Below, in pieces: positions 41,562 to 50,112 of a DNA stretch of 51,763 bases. Source of the DNA: CAZSRL01 sp964609615 (GTDB lineage Bacteria; Bacillota_I; Bacilli_A; RF39; UBA660). The position numbers and the translations under genes are program-made. Under the pieces are notes generated by a model that did no database searches, was not told where the DNA came from, and worked only from the letters and a program-made list of their open reading frames with translations. Position 1 is the first letter of the stretch. Each line of letters begins with the position of its first letter. The DNA lies in the NCBI GenBank assembly GCA_964609615.1, contig CAZSRL010000004.1, positions 1-51,763 on the forward strand, read 5' to 3'.

Positions 41562-41577
41562 TAAAGTCTTTATATTT
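41538..41577. terminator. 40-bp perfect palindrome, bidirectional terminator of nfo and yqfT-like gene
   Basis: Positions 41538-41557 and 41558-41577 are exact reverse complements, centred on TTAATTAA. The stem carries A-runs and T-runs on both sides. Both stop codons lie in it and the two genes overlap by 8 bases. Confidence 0.9.
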
Positions 41578-41808
41578 ATTAGATAATTCTAATATTTTAT
41601 TATATGTTTGTTCTTGTAGATATTGTTTTTTTTTCTTTAAATAATCATAAAAATCATTAGATAAAATAACTTCATAATCATTTTTTATAGAGGTGTATAT
41701 AATATCTAAATCTTTTTTATTTAGAATTATATTTTGTTTTATAGAAAATTTTAAAATATCTTCTTTTGTTATATTTTTAATATAACTTATTATTAAACTT
41801 TTTTTCAT
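41554..41808 (-). CDS. yqfT: DUF2624 family protein (YqfT-like)
   Basis: An 84-residue helical protein with MKKSLIISYIKNITKEDILKFS at the N terminus and NIILNKKDLDIIYTSIKND after it, the typical DUF2624 layout (ITxEELLxxAxxYxIxLT...). In Bacillus, yqfT lies beside yqfS (nfo), as here but in opposite orientation. No clear SD is present before the ATG; the frame remains open further, but that extension is antisense to the membrane segment of the PBP and is rejected. Function unknown. Confidence 0.65.
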   Translation of the reverse strand: MKKSLIISYIKNITKEDILKFSIKQNIILNKKDLDIIYTSIKNDYEVILSNDFYDYLKKKKQYLQEQTYNKILELSNKYKDFIN

Positions 41809-41848
41809 ACTTAAGTTTATGTTTTTATTTTTTGAGTATACTAAAAAT

Positions 41849-43855
41849 ATGAATAAAGAAGATATAAATAATATAATAAATAATAGATTTAAAATAATAA
41901 GGTTAGTTATCTTAATTATTTTTATTGTTATAATATCTTTTCTTATTAAAATAACTATATTTGATAACAAAGAATATAATAAACTTTTACATAAAAAAAC
42001 AGATAAAATATATTATAAAGAAGAATCTCCTAGAGGAAATATATATGATAGAAATATGAAACTTTTAGTTGGTAATAAAATAATAAAAAGTATTGTATAT
42101 AATAAAACAAATTTAACTCTGTATGAAGAGTTAAAAATGGCTGATAAGATAAGTAAACATATAAAAATAGATTATAGTAAACTTAATAAAAGTGATATAG
42201 AAAATTATTTAATAATTAAAAATAAAAATGTATTAAAAAAAAGAATGTCTAAAAAAGAAATAATTAAATATGAAAATAAAGAATATTCACAAAGTGAATA
42301 TAATAATTTATTAAAGAAAAAAACAAAAGAAGAAGAATTGAATATAAACGAAGAAGAAAAGAAAACCTCATATATTTATAAACTAATGAATATTGGTTAT
42401 GCATATGAAGAAAAAACTATAAAAGAAGAATCAACTGAAGAAGAATTTGCATATTTTAGTGAATATGAAAAAAAATATAAAGGAGTAATTGCTAAAACAA
42501 AATATAAAAGAATATATCCTTATAAAGATTTATTTAAAACATTTTTAGGTAGTGTTGGAAGTATTCCAAAAGAAGAGATAAATTATTATAAGAAAAAGAA
42601 TTATAATATGAATGACACTGTTGGTATAAGTTATATAGAAAAAGAATATGAGGAGTATTTAAGAGGAACAAAAGAGAGTTATAAAATAGATTCTAAAGGT
42701 AAAATAACTAAATTAACATCATCTAAAAAAGGAAATGATTTAGTTTTATCAATTGATATAGATTTACAAAATGATATTGAAAAGTTAGTAATGAAAGAAA
42801 TGAAAAGTGCTAAAAAAATGAGTAGTGCTAAATATTATAATAAAAGTTTTGTAATATTAAGTGATCCTAATAATGGAGATATTTTAGCAAGTGTTGGTAA
42901 AGAAATATTATATAATGGTAAAAGATATTCATTTGTTGATTCAATGCCGTCTTTAGTTTTAAATCCAGTAACCCCAGGATCTATTGTAAAGGGAGCAAGT
43001 CATTTAGTAGGCTATAATTCAAATAAATTAAAAATAGGATATACAGTAAGAGATAGTTGTATAAAGATTGCCTCAACCCCTAGTAAATGCTCCTGGAAAA
43101 GACTTGGTAATGTAAATGATTTAACAGCACTTAGTATGTCAAGTAATTATTATCAATTTCTAATTGCTATTAAAATAGGAGAAGGTAATTATAGATATAA
43201 TAGAGGGCTTAAATTAAATAAAAAAGGTTTTAAAATATATAGAGATATGTATAAACAATTTGGACTTGGTTCATCTACTGGTATAGATTTACCAAAAGAA
43301 GGTAAAGGATATGTTGGTAATGATAATAATCCAAATAATTTATTAAACTTTCCAATAGGACAATATGATACATATACACCAATACAAATAATACAATATA
43401 TTAATACTTTAGCAACTAGTGGTAAGAGATATTCTCTTCATTATTTAAAAAATATTTATACTTTTAAAAATAACAATAATAAAATAATTTTAAACTATGA
43501 TAAAAAATTATTAAATAATGTAAATGTAAAAAATAAATATATGAATAGAGTAAGATTAGGTTTAAAAAAAGTATCTACTTCTGGTACTGGAAGAAATTAT
43601 GTAAGTCAATCTTTAAAAGCAAGTGGTAAAACAGGAACTGCTCAAAGTTTTATTGATACAAATAATAATGGTAAAATAGACACAGAAACAATTACTAGCC
43701 TTTTTGGAGCATATATGCCAAGAAATAATCCAAAACTATCTATTGTAGTAATTAACCCAGATATAAGCGTTAAAGATAGTAAAAATAGAAGTATAATAAC
43801 AAAAACATTAACAAATAAAATAACTAAATTATATTTTGATAAGTATAGTAAATAA
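41849..43855 (+). CDS. Class B penicillin-binding protein (PBP2/SpoVD-like transpeptidase)
   Basis: A 668-residue membrane-anchored transpeptidase. A membrane helix lies at about 17-37, then the pedestal domain with ESPRGNIYDRN near 55-66, and a lysine/glutamate-rich insert at about 100-200. Active-site motifs are the SxxK serine in PGSIVK (Ser378), SxN (Ser431-Ser432-Asn433) and KTGT (Lys594). Position before rpmG recalls pbpA (PBP2A) of Bacillus, so elongation is the likeliest role; a sporulation-specific paralogue cannot be excluded. The first ATG (41819) lacks an SD; 41849 is preferred but also weak. Confidence 0.88.
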   Translation: MNKEDINNIINNRFKIIRLVILIIFIVIISFLIKITIFDNKEYNKLLHKKTDKIYYKEESPRGNIYDRNMKLLVGNKIIKSIVYNKTNLTLYEELKMADKISKHIKIDYSKLNKSDIENYLIIKNKNVLKKRMSKKEIIKYENKEYSQSEYNNLLKKKTKEEELNINEEEKKTSYIYKLMNIGYAYEEKTIKEESTEEEFAYFSEYEKKYKGVIAKTKYKRIYPYKDLFKTFLGSVGSIPKEEINYYKKKNYNMNDTVGISYIEKEYEEYLRGTKESYKIDSKGKITKLTSSKKGNDLVLSIDIDLQNDIEKLVMKEMKSAKKMSSAKYYNKSFVILSDPNNGDILASVGKEILYNGKRYSFVDSMPSLVLNPVTPGSIVKGASHLVGYNSNKLKIGYTVRDSCIKIASTPSKCSWKRLGNVNDLTALSMSSNYYQFLIAIKIGEGNYRYNRGLKLNKKGFKIYRDMYKQFGLGSSTGIDLPKEGKGYVGNDNNPNNLLNFPIGQYDTYTPIQIIQYINTLATSGKRYSLHYLKNIYTFKNNNNKIILNYDKKLLNNVNVKNKYMNRVRLGLKKVSTSGTGRNYVSQSLKASGKTGTAQSFIDTNNNGKIDTETITSLFGAYMPRNNPKLSIVVINPDISVKDSKNRSIITKTLTNKITKLYFDKYSK

Positions 43856-43891
43856 CAAAAAAAATAAACCCTTTAAAAATTACATAATATT

Positions 43892-43900
43892 TGTTATAAT
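43892..43900 (+). promoter_or_regulatory. Extended -10 promoter for rpmG-efp
   Basis: TGTTATAAT, 28 bases before the rpmG ATG. Confidence 0.5.
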
Positions 43901-43927
43901 AAATAAGGTATTTAAGGAGGGATTATA

Positions 43928-44101
43928 ATGGCAAAAAAAGAAAATAGATTTACGATTGACTTAAAATGTGAAGTATGTAATGAAAAAAATTACTCAACTG
44001 TAAAAAATAAAGTAAATACAGAAGGAAAAATAAAAATAAAAAAATATTGTCCTAGATGTAGAAAATCAACTATACATAATGAAACTGTAGTTAAATCATA
44101 A
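43928..44101 (+). CDS. rpmG: Ribosomal protein L33
   Basis: A 57-residue large-subunit protein with two zinc-binding pairs, Cys14/Cys17 and Cys41/Cys44 (KKYCPRCRKSTIHNET is the typical L33 end). SD AAGGAGGG. It is a little longer than usual (about 49), mostly at the linker and C terminus. It follows the PBP2 gene as in Bacillus and precedes efp by 15 bases. Confidence 0.93.
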   Translation: MAKKENRFTIDLKCEVCNEKNYSTVKNKVNTEGKIKIKKYCPRCRKSTIHNETVVKS

Positions 44102-44116
44102 TAGAAGGTGTAAAAA

Positions 44117-44674
44117 ATGATAAACATAAATGATATAAAAAATGGAATGACAATTATATATGAAGGAAATGTATATCAAGTAATTGAATTTCAACATGTA
44201 AAACCAGGAAAGGGAGCTGCTTTTGTAAGAACAAAACTAAAAAATTTAAAAGCAGACTCTACTATAGAAATTACTTTTAACTCTGATATTAAAGTTGAAA
44301 GAGCGCATGTTGAAAAGAAAAAACTAAGTTATTTATATAATGATACTAATAATTATATTTTTATGGATAATAATACTTATGATCAACTTGAATTAAGTAA
44401 AGATATATTAAAAGATGATATAAAGTTTTTAAAAGAAAATTTAGAAGTAGAAATAATGATTTATGAAGGAAATATATTAGGTATTTCACTACCAGATAAA
44501 GTATCATATAAGGTAATAGAAGCCCCTGATGCTGTAAAAGGAAACACATCTTCAGGTGCAGAAAAAGATATTACTATTGAAACAGGATATACTTTAAAAG
44601 CTCCTTTGTTTATAAAAGAAGGAGAAGAAATATTAGTGACAACTGCTGATGGAAAGTATTCTTCAAGAGCATAA
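44117..44674 (+). CDS. efp: Elongation factor P
   Basis: A 185-residue tRNA-mimic that rescues ribosomes stalled at polyproline. Domain I has HVKPGKGAAFVRTKLKN with the functional Lys32 at the loop tip; domains II/III follow with LEVEIMIYEGNILGISLPDKV and VKGNTSSGAEKDITIETG. No modification enzyme gene is nearby. A terminator follows. Confidence 0.97.
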   Translation: MININDIKNGMTIIYEGNVYQVIEFQHVKPGKGAAFVRTKLKNLKADSTIEITFNSDIKVERAHVEKKKLSYLYNDTNNYIFMDNNTYDQLELSKDILKDDIKFLKENLEVEIMIYEGNILGISLPDKVSYKVIEAPDAVKGNTSSGAEKDITIETGYTLKAPLFIKEGEEILVTTADGKYSSRA

Positions 44675-44700
44675 AAGAACATATTTGTTCTTTTTTTTTA
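44673..44700 (+). terminator. Terminator of rpmG-efp
   Basis: AAAAGAACA / TGTTCTTTT stem, 4-base loop, long T-run. Confidence 0.9.
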
Positions 44701-44740
44701 TTAAGTAAAATATAATTAAATAAAAAAGGAGGAATATGTA

Positions 44741-45247
44741 GTGATAAACAAAGAAAAATTATGGTTTATAACATTATTAAGTATTATATTAGTTTTAGGT
44801 GTGTTTTATATTACTATGCCTAGTGAATTATTAAAAAGTACAAACAATGTTAATAAAACACAGAAAGTAAATAAAGAAGTAACTACAGGTGTAGAAGAAA
44901 GTGATATGCTTGTTGCCTTAAGAGTAGAGCATGATGAACAAGCTCAAAAAGAATTAGAAGAGTTACAAAGTGTACTTACGAGTGCTTCATCAACTAATGA
45001 AGAAAAAAATAATGCATTTGAAGAATTAAAAAATTTAAATCTTACTAAAGGAAAAGAAGAAGAATTAGAAAATAAATTAATGGATGAGTTTAAAACTAAA
45101 ACATTTATTAAAATAGATAATGATACTATAACAGTAGTAATTAATTCAAAGGAACATAATGTAAAACTTGCTAATGATATTATGAGAAGTATACAAAGTT
45201 CATTTGATGAAAAAAAGTATATCACTATAAAATTCCAAATAAAATAG
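44741..45247 (+). CDS. SpoIIIAH-like sporulation protein
   Basis: A 168-residue protein with one membrane helix (about 8-27) and a coiled, charged domain: LVALRVEHDEQAQKELEELQ, TNEEKNNAFEELKNL, a helix-turn and the C-terminal ring-building half (TFIKIDNDTITVVI). This is the layout of SpoIIIAH, which forms the feeding-tube channel between mother cell and forespore with SpoIIQ. It starts with GTG behind AAAGGAGG. The other spoIIIA genes are not here; separation of SpoIIIAH from its cluster is unusual. The call is based on pattern and on the gerE/gerM neighbours. Confidence 0.75.
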   Translation: MINKEKLWFITLLSIILVLGVFYITMPSELLKSTNNVNKTQKVNKEVTTGVEESDMLVALRVEHDEQAQKELEELQSVLTSASSTNEEKNNAFEELKNLNLTKGKEEELENKLMDEFKTKTFIKIDNDTITVVINSKEHNVKLANDIMRSIQSSFDEKKYITIKFQIK

Positions 45248-45258
45248 GTTTTAGTAAG

Positions 45259-45286
45259 AACTTAATATATTTTTATTCATAAAATA
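45259..45286 (+). promoter_or_regulatory. Possible SigK-type promoter for gerE
   Basis: AAC (45259-45261), 16-base gap, CATAAAATA (45278-45286) fits the mother-cell SigK pattern AC-N16/17-CATANNNTA. In Bacillus gerE is a SigK-dependent gene. Confidence 0.5.
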
Positions 45287-45334
45287 ATATGAGTAAGCAT
45301 AAAACCACCCATACTTAAGAAAGTGAGGGAAAAA

Positions 45335-45541
45335 ATGAATAAAAATATATTAACAAGAAGAGAAAGAGAAGTATTTGAATTACTTGTTTTAAATAAATCA
45401 ACAAAAGAAATTGCTGAAGAACTAAACATTAGTGAAAAAACAGTTAGAAATCATATTTCAAATTCTATGCAAAAGTTAGGTGTAAAAGGAAGAGCACAAG
45501 CAGTGGTTGAATTATTAAAGTTAGGAGAACTTACAATATAA
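45335..45541 (+). CDS. gerE: GerE-type LuxR-family spore transcription regulator
   Basis: A 68-residue DNA-binding protein made only of the LuxR/GerE helix-turn-helix: LTRREREVFELLVLNKSTKEI, then AEELNISEKTVRNHISNSMQKLG and VKGRAQAVVELLKLGEL. It agrees with Bacillus GerE over its whole length (74 residues) and lacks any receiver domain. GerE controls late spore coat genes in the mother cell. The ATG at 45335 is chosen because GTGAGGG is its SD. Followed by a terminator and gerM. Confidence 0.93.
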   Translation: MNKNILTRREREVFELLVLNKSTKEIAEELNISEKTVRNHISNSMQKLGVKGRAQAVVELLKLGELTI

Positions 45542-45566
45542 AGAGTAAATAATTGCTCTTTTTTTA
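45540..45566 (+). terminator. Terminator of gerE
   Basis: AAAGAGTAA / TTGCTCTTT with one G-T pair, T7. Confidence 0.75.
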
Positions 45567-45598
45567 TATAAAAAGAATATATTTTATTGAGGTGTTTT

Positions 45599-46513
45599 AT
45601 GTTAAAAAAAATAGGTATAAGAAAAATAACTGTAACTACATGTTCATTAATAATAATATGTTTATTATATATATTTCCAAATGATATAAATAAATTAAGT
45701 GTAAAAGAAAAGATAGTTTATGAAAAAGAAGCAAATGTTAAAGTATTTCTTCAAGATAAATATGAATATATATCAATGGTTAGTGTTAATGTTGAGGAAA
45801 AAAATGAACTAGATAAATTAAAAAAATCAATTGAGTTATTAATAGAAAATAAAAAAAACAAATTACCTAATAATTTTAAAGCTTTAATACCTAATAATGT
45901 AAAGGTAAATAACATACAAATAATTAATGATATGTGTGAAATAGATTTTTCTAAAGAATTTTTAAATATAGAAAAAGATAAATTAGAACAAGTATATGAA
46001 AGTATAGTTTACACAATAACTGAATTTAAAGACATAGAAAAAGTTAAAATATTAGTTGAAGGAAAAGAAGAAAAAATACTTGATCGTAACATTGGTATAA
46101 ATAAAATATATGATATTAATAGTTTAAAAAATATAACAAATACTACAATCTATTATTTAAACGATTCAGAAGATGAAGTATATTATACACCTGTTACTAA
46201 AATACATAATGATGAAAGAGAAAAAATAGAAATAATAATAGAAGAATTAAAAAGTTCTTTAATATATCAAAGCAATTTAAGTAGTTATCTAAGTAATCAA
46301 ACAAAATTAAAAGAATATAAAATAAAAGAAAATGTAATGCATATAACTTTTAATGATAAAATATTTGATGAGTTTGATACAAATAAAATATTGGAAGAAG
46401 TAAAATATACAATTAATATGTCTGTTAAAGATAATTATAATGTAGATAAGGTTGTTTTTAATGTAAATGATAAAGAAATAGCAACAACTGTATTAAAAAC
46501 ACTTGAAAATTAG
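45599..46513 (+). CDS. gerM: GerM-like spore germination/sporulation protein
   Basis: A 304-residue protein: N-terminal membrane anchor at about 12-28, then two GerMN-type domains. The first ends with the characteristic VNNIQIINDMCEIDFSKEFLNI and ESIVYTITEFKDIEKVKILVEG; the second has KEYKIKENVMHITFNDKIF and YTINMSVKDNYNVDKVVF. GerM proteins act at the septal channel or cortex during sporulation. Position behind gerE is as in Bacillus. SD GAGGTG; the frame upstream is open but has no SD. Confidence 0.85.
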   Translation: MLKKIGIRKITVTTCSLIIICLLYIFPNDINKLSVKEKIVYEKEANVKVFLQDKYEYISMVSVNVEEKNELDKLKKSIELLIENKKNKLPNNFKALIPNNVKVNNIQIINDMCEIDFSKEFLNIEKDKLEQVYESIVYTITEFKDIEKVKILVEGKEEKILDRNIGINKIYDINSLKNITNTTIYYLNDSEDEVYYTPVTKIHNDEREKIEIIIEELKSSLIYQSNLSSYLSNQTKLKEYKIKENVMHITFNDKIFDEFDTNKILEEVKYTINMSVKDNYNVDKVVFNVNDKEIATTVLKTLEN

Positions 46514-46545
46514 TTTATTATGTTTTATAATTATTAAGCAAGCAC

Positions 46546-46622
<77 letters not shown>

Positions 46623-46633
46623 TCTTAATAATT

Positions 46634-46660
46634 AAATGTAAATAATTTACATTTTTTTTA
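46634..46660 (+). terminator. Terminator after tRNA-Arg
   Basis: AAATGTAAA / TTTACATTT stem, 3-base loop, T-run. Confidence 0.75.
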
Positions 46661-47117
46661 TTTTTTTTAAAAAAACACTTGATTTATATTTAATATGTGA
46701 TATATTGTAATTGTTAGATATAATATTAATTTTATTTATATTAATTTATTTATAATTTTAAGCTTATTCTAACACATGGATAATTTACTTTTTCTTAATT
46801 TAATTTATTAAGTTTTGAATTTTTGTAAATTATTCAAAAAAATGTTTTGATTCAGATTTAATATATTTTAAATTTTCTGATGTATTTAGGTATATTATAA
46901 TTTGAATTAACATCAGGACTAATTTTTATAAGGTTAACATTATAATTATTGGTTAATGGCATTTTCTAATATATTGATATTATTATTTATTGAATAAATT
47001 TATTTATTTAAGTTTAGTAAAATAAATGGTAGTGCCATCATATACTGGTAAAATATTAATTTATTTTGCTAGTATATTTTTTTTGTGTTAAAATGATATA
47101 TGTTAGGAGAAATTTAA
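46661..47117. other. Long AT-rich intergenic region without recognisable gene
   Basis: About 457 bases with stops in every frame. Two partly similar segments begin TTGATT and contain TTTAATAT (46679 and 46849). ATGGCA near 46955 and TGCCAT near 47033 could pair over a distance. A stem (ATATACTGG.../...CTAGTATAT) with a T-run at 47039-47086 looks like a terminator just before the next gene; if so, it would end a short RNA from this region or act as an attenuator. Confidence 0.4.
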
Positions 47118-47840
47118 ATGGAAGTATTTTTAAATCTTTTTACATATTTTATGATTTATTCATTTCTCGGATGGGTATGTGAAATAGTATGGTGTAGTGT
47201 AACAGAAAAGAAAGTAGTAAAAGATAGAGGTTTCTTATTTGGTCCTTATTGTCCAATATATGGATTAGGAGCTTTAATGATTATTTATTCATTTGGAAGA
47301 TATAAAGAAGATTTACTAGCTTTATTTTTAGTCTCTATGGTTGCTTGTAGTATACTAGAGTTTGTTACTAGTTATTTATTTGAAAAAATATTCAATGAAC
47401 GTTGGTGGGATTATAGTAATGAAAAGTTTAATATAGAAGGTAGAGTATGCTTACTTAATTCAACTGCTTTTGGTGTTTTAGCAGTACTTCTTATTAATTT
47501 TTTACATCCGTTTTTTACCGCAGTTGTTAATATAATACCTACTACTACTCATATTGTAATATGTTCGGTATTATTAACTATTTTTGTACTTGACTTATAT
47601 GCTACTTTAGCAGGTCTATTAAAATTAAGAAATATTATGAAGCTTATTAATAAAAATAGAAATAAAAGATTTATATTTAGAAAAGGAATATTTAAATATT
47701 CAGATGAATTATTTAGTAAAATATCAAAGTTTCATTATTTAAATATAAGATATTTATTAAAAAGATTTCCTAAATTATCTGATCCTAGAGATAAAGATTT
47801 AGGAAAAATATTAAAAAATATTACAAAAAAGAAAAAATAA
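47118..47840 (+). CDS. PF06541-type membrane protein (putative ABC transporter type IV / CmpB)
   Basis: A 240-residue protein with about five membrane segments in the first 165 residues and a basic cytoplasmic tail. The family signature is clear: FLGWVCEIVW near 17, DRGFLFGPYCPIYGLGAL near 36-53, LEFVTSYLFEKIFNERWWDYS near 80-100, and FNIEGRVCLLNS. The family name suggests transport, but no ATPase is nearby and its biochemical role is unknown. Converges on gerAB across a shared terminator. Confidence 0.88.
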   Translation: MEVFLNLFTYFMIYSFLGWVCEIVWCSVTEKKVVKDRGFLFGPYCPIYGLGALMIIYSFGRYKEDLLALFLVSMVACSILEFVTSYLFEKIFNERWWDYSNEKFNIEGRVCLLNSTAFGVLAVLLINFLHPFFTAVVNIIPTTTHIVICSVLLTIFVLDLYATLAGLLKLRNIMKLINKNRNKRFIFRKGIFKYSDELFSKISKFHYLNIRYLLKRFPKLSDPRDKDLGKILKNITKKKK

Positions 47841-47864
47841 GAAAAAATAATTTATATTATTTTT
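47829..47864. terminator. Bidirectional terminator between the PF06541 gene and gerAB
   Basis: AAAAAATAAT / ATTATTTTTT around a TTAT loop, T-runs on both strands; it covers the stop codons of both convergent genes. Confidence 0.75.
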
Positions 47865-48955
47865 TTTATTTTGTAAATAATTAAATAAAATAGTGATAAT
47901 AAAAACATTAACTCTAATAATATAATAGGAAGCATATTAGTAATAGTATTCATTATTTTATAATTACCATTAAATATAAAATAAGGTACTAATAATGTTA
48001 TAGTTGATAATATAAGAGAAATAGTAATTGCTTTATTTTTAGTTATTTTAATTTTAAAGATATCTATAACAGAGTTTTTAACAAATAATAATAATAATGA
48101 ACAAAGAATATTTAAATATAAATACCATATTATAAATGTTATGTTTTCAATACTTTCTATAAAGTTTAATATAGATATCTTTTTAAGAACTATATAAGCA
48201 GGGTATTTATATAAAGAAATAATATCTAAACCTAAACAAGCTAAAATAAAGAAAAATATTAAAAACAATATTATACCAGAAATAGTAAAATAAATTAAAA
48301 ACATTTTATTAAATCTTTTTTTATCTACAATGTTTTCTTTAGGAACCATAGTAATAAATAAACAAGGGCCTGCCAATAATATAGCAAAATAAAATGATGA
48401 TTTTATCATTTTAAAAATATTATTTTCTACAACAAAAGGTTTTAAATTATTAATATCTACTTCTGGGATTAAACTTAGTATATTAATAAGTATCATTGTT
48501 ATACATAACACACTTATAATAGTACTAAATCTTGTTAGTACTTCTATATTTTTACAAACAATATAAAAGACTAATGATATTACTAAAATACCAATTAATA
48601 AAGAAGGGGTTTTAGATAAATATTGACTATTTAAAAAATCAACTATTCTCCACAAAGCAAGCATTGCTCCTAAAGACGCTACTATAATTAAAGTAAAGTT
48701 TATAATATAATTAAATGGTTTTTTAAAACATTTAATTATCTTTTGAGATAATGATAATTCGGGTTCTGTATCCATTATTTTAAAGATAACAAATACTATA
48801 AAATATCCAATAATTAAACCAATAAGGATATTTAATAAAGCACTTGGTCCTTGATTTAAAAACACTCTATTAAAACCAATTCCTAAAAATGTAGAACTAG
48901 TTATAGAAAAAGTTAATAAACATAAACTTAAACTACTTATTTTTTCTTTACTCAT
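47852..48955 (-). CDS. gerAB: Spore germination receptor B subunit (GerAB/GerKB permease)
   Basis: A 367-residue APC-type membrane protein with ten helices. LCLLTFSITSSTFLGIGFNRV at the N terminus and the FFILACLG region fit the spore permease family that binds the germinant. It begins in an ATGA overlap with the upstream gerAC, so the order is A-C-B, which occurs in several clostridial and Bacillus receptors. Located in the inner spore membrane. Confidence 0.9.
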   Translation of the reverse strand: MSKEKISSLSLCLLTFSITSSTFLGIGFNRVFLNQGPSALLNILIGLIIGYFIVFVIFKIMDTEPELSLSQKIIKCFKKPFNYIINFTLIIVASLGAMLALWRIVDFLNSQYLSKTPSLLIGILVISLVFYIVCKNIEVLTRFSTIISVLCITMILINILSLIPEVDINNLKPFVVENNIFKMIKSSFYFAILLAGPCLFITMVPKENIVDKKRFNKMFLIYFTISGIILFLIFFFILACLGLDIISLYKYPAYIVLKKISILNFIESIENITFIIWYLYLNILCSLLLLFVKNSVIDIFKIKITKNKAITISLILSTITLLVPYFIFNGNYKIMNTITNMLPIILLELMFLLSLFYLIIYKIKKII

Positions 48956-50112
48956 TTGTTATCCTTTCTATTTATTATTTGTTTTAAATTACCTTCGTCT
49001 AATAGTTTTAATTTAACGTTTATTTTAAATTTTAAATCTTTTAATTTATAAGTTCTTTTTCCAGTTGATTTATATATATAATTTTGTATGCCTATATAAT
49101 CGTTGTTATATTTTTTTGTTTTTGTTATAGATGAGGTTATATAACTTTCTATTTTTTTTCTTGTTATATTTTTAATATCATCTTTTGTTTTTATGTTTTC
49201 ATAATTTTTATTACAATTAAATTCTCCTGTGTTACCAATTATATTAAAGTTATATATTACTTCTTTATTTTTTAAATTTAATTTTATATTATTATTTGAT
49301 TTTGATATTTCCATAGTAAAATATTTATTAAATTCATCCTTACATTTTGATGTAATTGAAACGTTTTTAATATTATTTGATATAAAGTTATATCCAATGC
49401 TTTCTTTTTTATTTAAAATTAGAGTATTTTTTTTATCAAATGTAACTAAGTTATTTATTTTTAATAAAGCATTTGGATATGAGTTATATAAATCAGTTGT
49501 TTTATCATTTTTATTTTTATTACCTTCTATTTTAATATTTGTATAAACAGGATTAATTTGTTTTTTTAAAGTATAATTTATTAATTCTTCAAATGTTAAT
49601 ACATTAGCAGTTGCGGTATTATATTTATTTTGTTTTAATAAGCTTTCTAAGTCATTTGAAGGTAGGGGATCCATTGGGGTTAATATTTCTAATATGTCTT
49701 TTGGTTGGTCTGTTGTAGATGTTACAACATAAAAATTAAGTCCTGTTTCTGGATTCCTTGCTAAAAAGTCTAATACTTTATCCAAATCATTTATAATTAT
49801 TTCATCATCCAATATTAGTATTTTTATATGTGGATAGAAAAGTATTTTTGATGATTTATCTGATATATCTTTTAAAGCTTCTGATATTGTTTTACCAACT
49901 CCTGTATAAACAATAATTTTAGATATATCGTTATCTCCATTTTCTGATCCTGTTTTTTTAATATTTACTATTTGAGTTGTTACTAAATATTTATTATTTT
50001 CTTTTTCAATCCCAATCGCACCTACTATAGCTAAGTCATTTATTTCTCTATAGTTATAACAACCTGTTGTAATAAATAATAAAGTTATTATTAATATAAA
50101 TAGTTTCTTCAT
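48952..50112 (-). CDS. gerAC: Spore germination receptor C subunit (GerAC lipoprotein)
   Basis: A 386-residue lipoprotein. Signal peptide LFILIITLLFITTGC with the lipid-bearing Cys18, followed directly by the family motif YNYREINDLAIVGAIGIEKENN. Domain regions SKILFYPHIKILILDDEI near 85-102 and DFLARNPETGLNFYVV near 112-127 are also typical; the C-terminal third has ITRKKIESYI. It overlaps gerAA by one base (TAATG) and gerAB by four. Confidence 0.93.
   Translation of the reverse strand: MKKLFILIITLLFITTGCYNYREINDLAIVGAIGIEKENNKYLVTTQIVNIKKTGSENGDNDISKIIVYTGVGKTISEALKDISDKSSKILFYPHIKILILDDEIIINDLDKVLDFLARNPETGLNFYVVTSTTDQPKDILEILTPMDPLPSNDLESLLKQNKYNTATANVLTFEELINYTLKKQINPVYTNIKIEGNKNKNDKTTDLYNSYPNALLKINNLVTFDKKNTLILNKKESIGYNFISNNIKNVSITSKCKDEFNKYFTMEISKSNNNIKLNLKNKEVIYNFNIIGNTGEFNCNKNYENIKTKDDIKNITRKKIESYITSSITKTKKYNNDYIGIQNYIYKSTGKRTYKLKDLKFKINVKLKLLDEGNLKQIINRKDNK

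Noticed and set aside
41809..41970. Longer N terminus for the minus-strand DUF2624 gene (138 residues with membrane helices)
   Set aside because: The extension is exactly antisense to the signal/membrane segment of the PBP2 gene and would not be expected in this family.
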